Part shown: piece by piece, positions 17,977-26,242 of the stretch
How positions within the stretch are numbered: position 1 is the first letter of the stretch
Layout of the letters: every line of letters begins with the position of its first letter
Origin: Vibrio sp. UCD-FRSSP16_30
GTDB taxonomy: Bacteria; Pseudomonadota; Gammaproteobacteria; Enterobacterales; Vibrionaceae
NCBI RefSeq assembly: GCF_001676025.1
Contig: NZ_LZFW01000046.1
Location: forward strand, 62,001 to 126,000
DNA length: 64,000 bases
Direction: 5' to 3'
Made by a program: the position numbers and the translations under genes
The notes under the pieces: generated by a model
The model's input: only the letters and a program-made list of their open reading frames with translations
Told to the model about the DNA's origin: nothing
The model's database searches: none

Positions 17977-18798
17977 TTACTTATTATTTAAAGCGAAAAA
18001 GTGATGTACAGGGCCGTGACCCTGACCGACATTCAGCTCATCAGCGTGAGCGATCGCCTTGGAGATATAGTCTTTGCCTAACGCTACAGATTCACTTAGT
18101 GAGCCTGTTTGCGCCATAAAGGAGGCAATTGCCGATGACAGCGTACAACCCGTGCCATGGGTATTTTGCGTATTGACACGTTGAACCGTAAAAGTTTGCA
18201 CGTCATCAGGGGTAATCAATAAGTCGGTACTGGTGGCTTCACTTTCTAAATGCCCGCCTTTCAGAAGTACCGCTTGGCAATCTAAGCCGCGCAAATCTTC
18301 TATCATGGCATTCATTTGTGATTCTGTTGTGGGTAAGGCTTGGCCAAGTAAGGTGGCCGCTTCTGGTAGATTTGGCGTTATCACATCCGCTAAAGGAAGC
18401 AATTCTGTTTTTAGGGTTTCAATGGCAGATTGTTGTAATAATAGATCGCCACTGGTGGCAACCATAACAGGATCGACAACAAGATAACGAGGTTGATATT
18501 GTTTGAGTTTTTTAACCACAGCCTGAATGAGAGAAGCTTCTGCTAGCATGCCAACTTTGACGGCAATAACATCAAGATCGGTAAATACAGCGTCAAGTTG
18601 CTGTTCAATAAACTCAGCTGAAATAGGCAGAATGCCCGTCACACCTTGGGTATTTTGCGCCGTTAATGCCGTAATAACAGAACAAGCATAACTTCCAGTG
18701 GCTGAGATGGCTTTAATGTCGGCCTGGATACCCGCACCACCACCGCTATCCGATCCGGCAATAGTTAAGACAATGGAGCTTTTATTTGATTGAGACAC
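17977..18798 (-). CDS. thiD: HMP/HMP-phosphate kinase
   Basis: 273-residue ribokinase-fold enzyme that phosphorylates HMP twice to HMP-pyrophosphate. It shows 'IVLTIAGSDSGGGAGIQAD' at the N-terminus, 'VDPVMVATSGDLLL', 'VITPNLPEA' and the catalytic 'NTHGTGCTLSSAIAS'. I choose the GTG at 18798, which follows AAGGAA by about 6 bases and gives the family N-terminus; the frame can be read back to a TTG at 18846, where the extra 16 residues look unnatural. It is the first gene after the TPP riboswitch and lacks a fused ThiE domain. Confidence 0.93.
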   Translation of the reverse strand: MSQSNKSSIVLTIAGSDSGGGAGIQADIKAISATGSYACSVITALTAQNTQGVTGILPISAEFIEQQLDAVFTDLDVIAVKVGMLAEASLIQAVVKKLKQYQPRYLVVDPVMVATSGDLLLQQSAIETLKTELLPLADVITPNLPEAATLLGQALPTTESQMNAMIEDLRGLDCQAVLLKGGHLESEATSTDLLITPDDVQTFTVQRVNTQNTHGTGCTLSSAIASFMAQTGSLSESVALGKDYISKAIAHADELNVGQGHGPVHHFFALNNK

Positions 18799-18866
18799 AG
18801 ACACTTCCTTTTCGCTCGACGAACGAAACCAATGCCTATAAGCCAAGAAAGTTCTGTAGCATGCAG

Positions 18867-18953
18867 GGCGATTAGTTCCCTACGCCAGCATTAACTGAAT
18901 CAGGTTCAACGGGTTCACGGTAGTGATCTCAGCCTATTGGCTCCCCGACTAAT
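18867..18953 (-). promoter_or_regulatory. TPP riboswitch (THI element)
   Basis: Read on the minus strand, the leader carries the conserved TPP-aptamer blocks in order: 'TCGGGGAGCC' (from ~18952), 'GGCTGAGATCAC', 'ACCCGTTGAACCTGAT' and 'GTTAATGCTGGCGTAGGGAA' (to ~18876). It lies about 70 bases before the thiD start, so it controls the whole thiamine salvage operon by binding thiamine pyrophosphate. No U-tract terminator is obvious between aptamer and start, so control of translation initiation is likelier than attenuation. Confidence 0.95.
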
Positions 18954-19433
18954 ACGATGTGGCGATACTAACAGAGTCATTATATTGATGAAACTAGAAA
19001 TCGATAAATCTCCGACTCTTGGCATGAAATAGTCAATGTTGGTATAGATAATAGTGGTTTCTTTATCAAATAGGTTATTCGATATGCTCTATCACCGTCA
19101 TCAGTATCCCATAATTAAGGTGCGGTCGAATTGATTGTAGATGGATTGCTATAAGATGACTGGTTAGAGGAAATATCATCGGCTTTTGCGGAAAAAGCGT
19201 AAACACAGACCAAAATACAAAGGATAATATGCTTCATTTATTACACCAAGTTCACCATTAGAGTTTATAAACAAAGTGTATTTATAACGAGCAACATTCG
19301 AAAATGAATTAGAGCAATACCCGATATTTGTTTCGGTAATACAGCCCTTTCTCCGCGCCAAACTATCAAACTAGTTGTCTGATACTAAACAACATGTTAG
19401 AAATCTTGCATCCTTTGTTCATGCACAGTTCCT
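18954..19433. other. Gene-poor intergenic region
   Basis: Promoter region of the thi operon on the left and upstream region of the nitroreductase on the right. The only frame of note is a 61-codon minus-strand one (19176-19361) with a TTG start and no ribosome site, which I do not accept as a gene. No repeats or RNA structures were recognised. Confidence 0.5.
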
Positions 19434-20174
19434 ATGTCACTATCTAGCCCAAACACTAACTCTTTTAGCCACTTGATCCACTCTCGACGCTCTGTTCGTA
19501 AATATGATCAAACCACTGACTTTAATCATGACATTGTGAAAAAAGCGCTCGATCTAACCGTATTAAGCCCTAACAGCAGTAATATGCAGTTATGGGAGTT
19601 TCATCGAGTGATTAGCCAACACAAAAAAGATCAATTAGCCGTACTGTGTATGGGACAAAATGCAGCAACAACAGCGAATGAATTAGTGGTGTTTGTGACA
19701 ACGCCAGATAAGTGGAAGTCGCGCGCTAAAACCAATGCCGCCCATGTAAGAGAGAGCTTTGCAAAACGTACTGTCGATGATATTGCCAAACGCGCAACCA
19801 AATACTACGAAAAACTCATTCCTTTTATCTACAGCAATGATTCATTAGGCATCAAAGGACGTTTGCGCAAAATATTAGTCACTTGCCTTGGTATCAAAAA
19901 GCCGATGTTTAGAGAGGTCACCAAACAAGATCTCAGAGTTTGCCTACATAAAAGCACATCCCTTGCCGCAATGACGTTTATGCTAGCAATTCGAGAACAA
20001 GGTTACGACACTTGCCCTATGGAAGGCTTTGATTCTGCACGCGCTAAAAAACTGCTTGGTTTAGGCAAAAATGATGAAATCACTATGATCGTCAGTGTCG
20101 GAAAAGGAACCGAAGAAGGTATTTACGGTCAGCGTCACCGCGTTGCGACTGAAGAGGTAATATTTTGCCACTAA
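19434..20174 (+). CDS. Nitroreductase-family protein
   Basis: 246-residue FMN-dependent nitroreductase-fold protein. The FMN-phosphate contact 'SRRSVRKYD' is at residues 17-25, 'LSPNSSNMQLWEFHRV' follows near 45, and the C-terminal half has 'MTFMLAIREQGYDTCPMEGFD' with the family 'CPMEGF' motif and 'MIVSVGKGTEEGIYG'. It is soluble and probably reduces quinones, nitroaromatics or an unknown substrate with NAD(P)H. The ATG lacks a clear ribosome site. A LysR gene follows on the same strand after 93 bases, but co-regulation is not shown. Confidence 0.9.
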   Translation: MSLSSPNTNSFSHLIHSRRSVRKYDQTTDFNHDIVKKALDLTVLSPNSSNMQLWEFHRVISQHKKDQLAVLCMGQNAATTANELVVFVTTPDKWKSRAKTNAAHVRESFAKRTVDDIAKRATKYYEKLIPFIYSNDSLGIKGRLRKILVTCLGIKKPMFREVTKQDLRVCLHKSTSLAAMTFMLAIREQGYDTCPMEGFDSARAKKLLGLGKNDEITMIVSVGKGTEEGIYGQRHRVATEEVIFCH

Positions 20175-20267
20175 GGCAAAATTAGCCGACAAGTTTCATA
20201 TATAAACTTATTGATTTTGTTGAATTTTTGCTACTCTATATTTTAAAGGATATAGATTGGCAAACGG

Positions 20268-21086
20268 ATGAGAATTACAGACTTAAACTCACTGCACGTT
20301 TTTTTGACGTTAATGCAAACTCACTCAACGCAACGTGCAGCAAAAAAACTAGGGCGTTCACAGTCCTATATTTCCAAAGTGCTAGCCCAACTTCGTGAAG
20401 AATTAGACGATCCGCTATTTACTCGAAGCGCTGAAGGGCTGTCTCCTACTTCTTATGCTTTAAGTATTCAGCCCAAATTACACAATGCACTCGAGCAAAT
20501 ATCCCATTCTTTAGAGCCTGAACAGTTCTCACCTAAAAATGTTGATCGCATTGTGTTGCATGTACTTGAACCTATGTTAATTCGCTTTGGCAAACGCATT
20601 ATTAAGCAAATTCGACTCGAAACCGACGCCATTATAGAGATGCGTAATTGGACTAAATTATCTGAAGGGATGATTTTGGATGAAGAAGTCGATATGGGCA
20701 TCCATATATTAAGTGACAAGCCACAAACATTATCACAAAAGAAACTGTATGCCGGATCTGGCGTGGTCATGGGCAATAAACAGGGGGAATACATCAAATA
20801 CATTGCCTCTGGTGTTAACGATTATGAAAACCGCTTTCAAAGAGCCTTGCCTGATGTAGAAGCCACTCTTTTTGTTGATAATTATATGTTGATGACCAGT
20901 CTTATGGATGTTGCCTACACCATGCGCCATGAAGCCTACCAAGTTGACTCTGACATACCTGATCTTGGTATTGATACCGCGACAATACAAAAAGCGTCAA
21001 AGCGTAAATCACCTAAAAACATCTGGCTGGTTAACCTTATCGAAAAATGTGTTTTCGAGGAGTTGAAATCCAACGCGACAGTGTAA
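20268..21086 (+). CDS. LysR-family transcriptional regulator
   Basis: 272 residues. The N-terminal winged helix-turn-helix reads 'LNSLHVFLTLMQTHSTQRAAKKLGRSQSYISKVLAQL', shown here as residues 6-42, then 'DDPLFTRSAEGLSPT'. The effector domain is short and diverged ('VLEPMLIRFGKRIIKQI', 'VDMGIHIL'), resembling the ToxR/YbeF-like LysR group more than classical ones. No ribosome site is well placed; AAAGGA lies ~18 bases upstream. The target is unknown; the neighbouring nitroreductase is the simplest candidate. Confidence 0.87.
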   Translation: MRITDLNSLHVFLTLMQTHSTQRAAKKLGRSQSYISKVLAQLREELDDPLFTRSAEGLSPTSYALSIQPKLHNALEQISHSLEPEQFSPKNVDRIVLHVLEPMLIRFGKRIIKQIRLETDAIIEMRNWTKLSEGMILDEEVDMGIHILSDKPQTLSQKKLYAGSGVVMGNKQGEYIKYIASGVNDYENRFQRALPDVEATLFVDNYMLMTSLMDVAYTMRHEAYQVDSDIPDLGIDTATIQKASKRKSPKNIWLVNLIEKCVFEELKSNATV

Positions 21087-21139
21087 TAACAATGCAGTAC
21101 CGCGCCAATTAATGAGTTTTCGGTCAATCAAAAAACATC

Positions 21140-21192
21140 AAAGCCCAATCATCAATGGCTAACTCACGTTAGATTTTGCTGATTGGGCTTTG
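21140..21192. terminator. Terminator between the LysR and HlyD genes
   Basis: A 12-bp stem (21140-21151 with 21180-21191, AAAGCCCAATCA/TGATTGGGCTTT) encloses a smaller hairpin, CTAAC-GTTAG at 21159-21172. It lies between two convergent genes and can serve either strand. Confidence 0.6.
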
Positions 21193-21271
21193 TTATTGAT
21201 TATTGCTATGTATTAGTAGTTATGTATTAGTGATTATAACTTAAGACGATAGCTCAAATTTAAACGCTCAC

Positions 21272-22303
21272 TTAAATTGCTGACAAATAAGCTTTATAGG
21301 CTTTCAAGCGAACAGTCGCAGCACCAATGATATCCATAAAACCTAACATTGGGTGTGGTTTATCAGCGGAGACCCAGCCAGAGCCGGTAGAGCCAATTGG
21401 GATGTTATACCCTTCTGGTTCGTTAAATTCGATAACGATAGTACGGCCATGATTATTGGTATTGTTTCCCACATGCTGTCTTACATGCTGACTACCTTGA
21501 CGAATCTGAACTTGAGCCTCACCGGTACCGGTGGTCACACTGTGTACACGTCCTCTAAAGATCTCTCCAGGAAAAGCATCCACATAAAACTCGGCAAATT
21601 GACCAATTTTAATGCCACGATAACTTTGCTCAGGAATGCGCATTTCAACGAATTTTTTATCCGTAGAATATAGATGCATGTTACCGGTGCGAGTACCGTT
21701 GGTAATATTGGTAATCGACAATTGTCCATCAAAAGGCGCTCGAACTTCTCGGCGATCATTTTGCCATTCTGCCGTTGCCATCTGAGCTTCAATGTTCATT
21801 ATTTGTGCGTGAGCTGCCGCAATTTTAGCTTCAGCCGTTTCAATTTGCGTACGAGTATCATCTCGTTCAGATTCTTGTGCAAAATCCTTTAATTTTTCTA
21901 AACGGCCTAGTGTTCGCTGATCATTTTTTTGTTGATGCCTTAAAGAAAGGATCTCCGCTTCACTGGCTTTTTTCTGTGCTTGTAAGCTTTCTATTTGTGA
22001 CTCGGTATCTTCCGAGCGAAGGGTATAAATCAAATCACCCTTTTTCACTACCTGGTTATGTGTGACATAGACTTCATCCACTTCTTGACCAAATAGTGGA
22101 CTTAGCACTGCATGCGGCGCTTTAACGGTTGTACTGTCTGTCAAATCTGCAGGGGACCAAAAACGGTGCGCTATAAATAGTGACATCGCGATCATTATTC
22201 CAGTGCTGATCATGATAGTGGCACTTTTTAGACTCCACTTTACAAAACCAACTTTGACTAAAATCCAGCAAATTAGGATATAAGGCAACATAATCTCTTT
22301 CAT
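21272..22303 (-). CDS. HlyD-family membrane fusion (periplasmic adaptor) protein
   Basis: 343 residues. Two N-terminal hydrophobic stretches (about 8-20 and 27-46) anchor it in the inner membrane. A biotinyl-lipoyl-like segment follows ('VYVTHNQVVKKGDLIYTL'), then a coiled-coil hairpin (about residues 100-185, rich in Q/E/A) and the returning 'VRAPFDGQLSI' beta-barrel region. It starts 3 bases after the preceding gene's stop with AGGAG as ribosome site, so the two are coupled. The pair resembles YibH/YibI- or YiaV/YiaW-like modules (HlyD plus small membrane protein). No ABC ATPase or outer-membrane partner is adjacent, so the exported substrate is unknown. Confidence 0.87.
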   Translation of the reverse strand: MKEIMLPYILICWILVKVGFVKWSLKSATIMISTGIMIAMSLFIAHRFWSPADLTDSTTVKAPHAVLSPLFGQEVDEVYVTHNQVVKKGDLIYTLRSEDTESQIESLQAQKKASEAEILSLRHQQKNDQRTLGRLEKLKDFAQESERDDTRTQIETAEAKIAAAHAQIMNIEAQMATAEWQNDRREVRAPFDGQLSITNITNGTRTGNMHLYSTDKKFVEMRIPEQSYRGIKIGQFAEFYVDAFPGEIFRGRVHSVTTGTGEAQVQIRQGSQHVRQHVGNNTNNHGRTIVIEFNEPEGYNIPIGSTGSGWVSADKPHPMLGFMDIIGAATVRLKAYKAYLSAI

Positions 22304-22306
22304 GAC

Positions 22307-22819
22307 TTACTCCTGTGATGTTTTAGAATTTTTGTTATGCGACAAACCATTACCAATCACTTTTGAGAACGACTCTCCAATTGCATCCCAGCGAGTAAAT
22401 GCGATGATAATTGCCAAAACCCACCAGGTCTTGTCGATGAATAAACCGCATAACGATAATGCGAAAACAATCTGCGTATGCGCACTCGACATTCTTGATG
22501 CTTTATGAACAGCAACCTCATGTAATTGCCACAGTAAGTACAGTACATAGACCACGACAGAGACTGTGACAAAGAAGATAAAACCCATAAAGACTTCAGA
22601 ATCTAACAATTTGATGATACTCGAATGCCCGTTGCTGAAATATTCAGGAGGTAAATCAGTCCCATGAATACTTCCCATAAATGACAAAGCTATGGATGCT
22701 CCGGCAACAATGCCAAAAACAATAGCGGCTTTGAGTAGATATGAGAGAACTAAAGTAATGCTCCTAGCAATTCGTTGTCCTTTGCCATTATTGGCTGGCG
22801 GTAAAGATGCAACTGACAT
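22307..22819 (-). CDS. Small inner-membrane protein paired with HlyD adaptor
   Basis: 170 residues with four likely membrane segments (about 22-45, 73-95, 115-130 and 132-145). The 'LYLLWQLHEVAVHKASR' segment and 'TWWVLAIIIAFTRW' recall the DUF3302-type partners of YibH/YiaV adaptors, but I hold that family name loosely. It lies directly upstream of the HlyD gene with a 3-base gap. The charged C-terminal tail ('HNKNSKTSQE') is predicted cytoplasmic. Confidence 0.75.
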   Translation of the reverse strand: MSVASLPPANNGKGQRIARSITLVLSYLLKAAIVFGIVAGASIALSFMGSIHGTDLPPEYFSNGHSSIIKLLDSEVFMGFIFFVTVSVVVYVLYLLWQLHEVAVHKASRMSSAHTQIVFALSLCGLFIDKTWWVLAIIIAFTRWDAIGESFSKVIGNGLSHNKNSKTSQE

Positions 22820-22995
22820 TGGTTTTCGCTTCTTGTGATGAATACGACATAGATATTAATAGAATTTATCTATTGTTTAGGAATATGCGTTATTCCTAAA
22901 TTTCACTGAATGTTATTCACAAAAGCAATAGAAGCGAAGGGAGTTCGATTTATTTCGTTAACTATTGAGTGGGATAAAACATAAATATGAAGTAC

Positions 22996-23021
22996 AAAAA
23001 AGCCCTCACATGGTGAGGGCT
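22996..23021 (-). terminator. Intrinsic terminator of the first PL7 lyase
   Basis: 9-bp GC-rich hairpin (arms 23001-23009 and 23013-23021). On the minus strand it is followed by a run of T residues (23000 down to 22996), about 50 bases after the alginate lyase stop. Confidence 0.88.
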
Positions 23022-23073
23022 AATTGGCATTTCCTAACGATAGTATTATCGCTATATCCTAAATAATCTCAGA

Positions 23074-24045
23074 TTAGTGAGTTACTTTTAGGTCGTAGAA
23101 AGTTGCTTGAGCGTAATCGTCTGCTTCACCAGATTTGTTTTGGTTGTAAACGCCCGCTTTGAAGAACATGTATTGACCGCCTTCACCGTAGCCACTTTTA
23201 GACATATCAACTGTTTTAACGATGTCATCTTTACCGTCACGCATAACCGTTACTGTAAGGTCATTACCAGTAACATTGATGCGGTAGCTGAATTTCTCAT
23301 TAAGTGCGATACCGTCTGCAGGTTCAGTACCTTTAACATCTTGGTGCCAGTAGTTTGGTAGAGAATCACCAATCATGTTGTGCCAAGTTTCTTTACCGAA
23401 CTCTTTACGTGGTTCATGAGCGAAGTAAATTGAACCTGTTTTATTTTGAGGCAATTTTCTGTAGTACAAACGAATTGGTTCGTTGTTGTTAGCATGAATT
23501 TGACCGATGATCACACGACCAACCTGCCAGTTTTCACCTGTTGTCGTTACGTGGTTAACAGCAAGAGTTGCTTCAAGTGTACCGTCTACACCACCAGCTG
23601 CTTTTTGGTCAGCTTTAGGCGCGCTAGAGAATACCCAGTTGTTACCGCCAACACCTTTAGTGTTGAAGTTAGTGTTACCGCGACGCATCATTTCACGTAG
23701 TTCTGAACGAGTGTAATGAGTGTTTTTAGATGTTTTAGCACCAGAAATTGGCGCGTTAAACACCATGCCGCCATCTTCAGCTAGGTAGAAAAACTGAGAG
23801 TCAGAGTAGCCTTTTGCTAGTTCGTTCTCTTTAATTTGATCTGATTTACCGTTGCCATCTGAATCAACAGGAACACTGATAGACCAACCTTGTAGGTCAA
23901 AATTATCTGATGGAGCTTTCTGTGCAGGAGCCTTAGCCGCCGCGTATGCACCAGCACTCATAGTTAATGCAGTTACAAAAGTAGTGATAGCACTAAGAGC
24001 TAATCTCTTACCTTTTGAAGTGCTCAATGTTTTAAAGTTCATCAT
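23074..24045 (-). CDS. Secreted alginate lyase, polysaccharide lyase family 7
   Basis: 323 residues. An Sec signal peptide (basic 'KGKRLALS', hydrophobic core to residue ~36, 'AYAAAKA') precedes a single PL7 beta-jelly-roll. The three family blocks are present: 'RSELREM' (113-119, catalytic arginine), 'GQIH' (181-184, catalytic His) and 'YMFFKAGVYNQ' near 300 (catalytic Tyr/Lys). It cleaves alginate by beta-elimination in the periplasm or outside the cell. It has no carbohydrate-binding domain, unlike the third lyase nearby, whose catalytic domain it closely resembles ('GGNNWVFSSAP', 'NEPIRLYYRKLP' in both). It appears to be transcribed alone, with its own terminator and an upstream CRP-like site. 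Confidence 0.95.
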   Translation of the reverse strand: MMNFKTLSTSKGKRLALSAITTFVTALTMSAGAYAAAKAPAQKAPSDNFDLQGWSISVPVDSDGNGKSDQIKENELAKGYSDSQFFYLAEDGGMVFNAPISGAKTSKNTHYTRSELREMMRRGNTNFNTKGVGGNNWVFSSAPKADQKAAGGVDGTLEATLAVNHVTTTGENWQVGRVIIGQIHANNNEPIRLYYRKLPQNKTGSIYFAHEPRKEFGKETWHNMIGDSLPNYWHQDVKGTEPADGIALNEKFSYRINVTGNDLTVTVMRDGKDDIVKTVDMSKSGYGEGGQYMFFKAGVYNQNKSGEADDYAQATFYDLKVTH

Positions 24046-24356
24046 TACGCCTTACTCTTTGTCGTATTGTATTACTTAAAATGTTAACACTTATTCTTAT
24101 CGTCTCACCTCACCAAATCTGTGAGTAAGATCATATTTCTGCAAAGAATAACGGACGGCACGGGCTCAGTCATTCACCAAGCGAATAATAGCCACTCAAG
24201 TCATGCTCACAACATACACACCTAGTTTCTCAACCATCGATATCTATTCAAAATCTTTAGTCACTGCTATTTCGAACTTATAAAAGACATTTTAAACAAA
24301 TGAGCATAAAAAACGTTATAATACGGACTCTGAAACTACACATTCCAAGGCTTTGA
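24046..24356. promoter_or_regulatory. Divergent promoter region with CRP-like site
   Basis: This gap separates the minus-strand PL7 gene from the plus-strand DUF2750 gene. At 24120-24135 the sequence TGTGA-N6-TCATA matches the CRP consensus (TGTGA-N6-TCACA) with one mismatch, 75-90 bases upstream of the lyase ATG. That is a sensible place for catabolite activation. Nothing else recognisable was seen. Confidence 0.4.
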
Positions 24357-24737
24357 ATGAACTCTGCAACTACTCCTAATGTCCCACAAGACCCATCTGA
24401 ACGTTTTAATCTTTTTTTTAAAGCAGCAGTAACAGACAAAAAAATCTGGCTATTAATAGATGAGCACGGCAGTGTCATGCTCAATACAGAGGATGAAGAT
24501 TGCGTTCCAGTATGGCCTAGCCAAGAACATGCGCTACAGTGGGCAACCGGTGAATGGGAAGGATTTACCGCAGAGCCTATTTCTCTGGCTAAATGGAAAA
24601 GCCGTTGGACACACGGTTTGGAAGATGATGAATTATCTTTAGTTGTTTTCCCCGATCAAGAAGGCGAAGGCATTGTGCTATACCCTGATGAATTTGAACT
24701 GGAACTCGTGAAACGTGAATCAAAACTAAACAGATAG
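24357..24737 (+). CDS. DUF2750 domain protein
   Basis: 126-residue acidic soluble protein of the DUF2750 family, recognised by 'RFNLFFKAAVTDKKIWLL', 'VPVWPSQEHALQWA', 'EWEGFTAEPISLAKWKSRW' and the final 'GIVLYPDEFELEL'. The function of the family is unknown. It sits between two alginate lyase genes but has its own terminator (24757-24778), so a link to alginate use is not implied by operon structure. Confidence 0.85.
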   Translation: MNSATTPNVPQDPSERFNLFFKAAVTDKKIWLLIDEHGSVMLNTEDEDCVPVWPSQEHALQWATGEWEGFTAEPISLAKWKSRWTHGLEDDELSLVVFPDQEGEGIVLYPDEFELELVKRESKLNR

Positions 24738-24756
24738 TTTTGCATATTATTCCATA

Positions 24757-24778
24757 AGGCCGAATCTCTATTCGGCCT
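24757..24778 (+). terminator. Hairpin terminator after DUF2750 gene
   Basis: 9-bp inverted repeat AGGCCGAAT/ATTCGGCCT (24757-24765 and 24770-24778) with a 4-base loop, 20 bases past the stop. The following T-tract is poor. Confidence 0.6.
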
Positions 24779-24981
24779 ATTCCCTACTCTATTCTCTTCC
24801 TTTTACTGACCTTTCCTCATCTAAAAACACATCATCTTTTCTAAATAAATGTTAAGAGCACGCTCACAGGATCACAGATTCAACCCGTATTAGTTCACAG
24901 TTTCTACTCCTACAAATTGACATAAAATAGTACAAATACAATGATTCGTGCATACCTGTAAACAAGTGAACACGAAAGAAT

Positions 24982-26016
24982 ATGAAAAGAACAGCTCTGA
25001 TTTTAGCCTTTACTTCTGCGTTATTGAGCGGTTGCGGTAATAGTAGTGACGGCGGTAGCAATACCGGTAATGACAATGACAACAGCTCTCCAGGAGAGAC
25101 GGTGCCACAGCCACCTGAAGGCTCTGATCCTCAGCCCCCTTCTGATGGGACTACTGGCAGTTGGAATATTGACAGTTGGAAGATCACTATCCCTGCTAGT
25201 AAAGATGACTGGTATGGGTCTGGTGGGACAACGGCTGCAGAATTAATGCCAGAGCGTTGTGATGATTCATCTAAAGGTGAACTCAATAACGATGATCCTA
25301 TTTACGACAGCACCTATGATATTGACTATTTTTCTGTCGAAGATGGACGCATGCATTTTAGAGCCGACATGGGTTATGGCTCATCTACAGAAAATTCAAG
25401 CTACATTCGCTCTGAACTTCGTGAGCTTTACATCAGCTCTAATAACCCAGATTGCAGCAGTAGTGATACCGATACCAGTTGGTACTTAAATGACTCGAGA
25501 ACCGATACTTCTGTTCATGAACTACATGCCACGTTAAAAATTGAAGATCATCCAGACATGAGCCAACCAAAAGTGGTACTAGGGCAAATTCATGGTTGGA
25601 AAATCAGCCAGGCTTTGGTCAAGCTATTATGGGAAGGCGATAGCCGACCAGTTCGCGTTATTTTAAACGATAACTACGAAACTGGTAATAATGACTGTGA
25701 TAGCTGTGAAAACTTCAGCGTAGAGCTTGGAACGTACGCAACAGGTGAAGAGTGGTCATACACTATTCGTGCAGATAACGATGGCATCTACCTTGCTACT
25801 TTTGATGCTAATGGTGACAACGCTGTAGTTCGTTCTATCCCTTGGGGAGAAAATTATAAAGATAAAGATGGCGATACTGTTGTTCTATCCGATGATTGGA
25901 CTAACTCTGATATTGCTTTCTACTTTAAAGCGGGTATCTATCCCCAATTTAAACCTGAGTACTCTGGTGAAATATTTGACGTTAGCTTTAGTAATTTAGA
26001 GATAGATCACTATTAA
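24982..26016 (+). CDS. Lipoprotein alginate lyase, polysaccharide lyase family 7
   Basis: 344 residues. A lipoprotein signal peptide with lipobox 'LLSGC' (Cys18) is followed by a ~40-residue Gly/Asn/Ser/Pro-rich linker and a PL7 domain from about residue 60. Catalytic blocks: 'IRSELREL' (~142-149), 'LGQIHGW' (~200) and 'FYFKAGIYPQ' near 315. It has extra cysteines in paired contexts ('NPDCSSS', 'NDCDSCENF'), suggesting disulphides. The domain is clearly diverged from the other two lyases here and belongs to a different PL7 subgroup. Probably surface or periplasmic, membrane-anchored, acting on alginate oligomers or polymer. Confidence 0.93.
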   Translation: MKRTALILAFTSALLSGCGNSSDGGSNTGNDNDNSSPGETVPQPPEGSDPQPPSDGTTGSWNIDSWKITIPASKDDWYGSGGTTAAELMPERCDDSSKGELNNDDPIYDSTYDIDYFSVEDGRMHFRADMGYGSSTENSSYIRSELRELYISSNNPDCSSSDTDTSWYLNDSRTDTSVHELHATLKIEDHPDMSQPKVVLGQIHGWKISQALVKLLWEGDSRPVRVILNDNYETGNNDCDSCENFSVELGTYATGEEWSYTIRADNDGIYLATFDANGDNAVVRSIPWGENYKDKDGDTVVLSDDWTNSDIAFYFKAGIYPQFKPEYSGEIFDVSFSNLEIDHY

Positions 26017-26242
26017 AGTCACTCAATTAGATCTCGATCCCAATTATTAATCAATTATTACAATTGTATTATTAAATTATGTATTCTTAGCTTCAGAAAA
26101 GATTGGTAACTCCTGTCTTTATAAAGCTTCAAAGGTGTAGAAATGAAATTTTAATTAATTTCTACATTAACAAAGCAACGATAAAACTGTTTTCATATTA
26201 CAAGTAATATCGTTGATTTATATATAACTAGGTGAATGGTAA

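Noticed and set aside
19176..19361. 61-codon minus-strand frame upstream of the nitroreductase
   Set aside because: It starts with TTG, has no ribosome site and shows no recognisable domain; the region looks like plain intergenic DNA.
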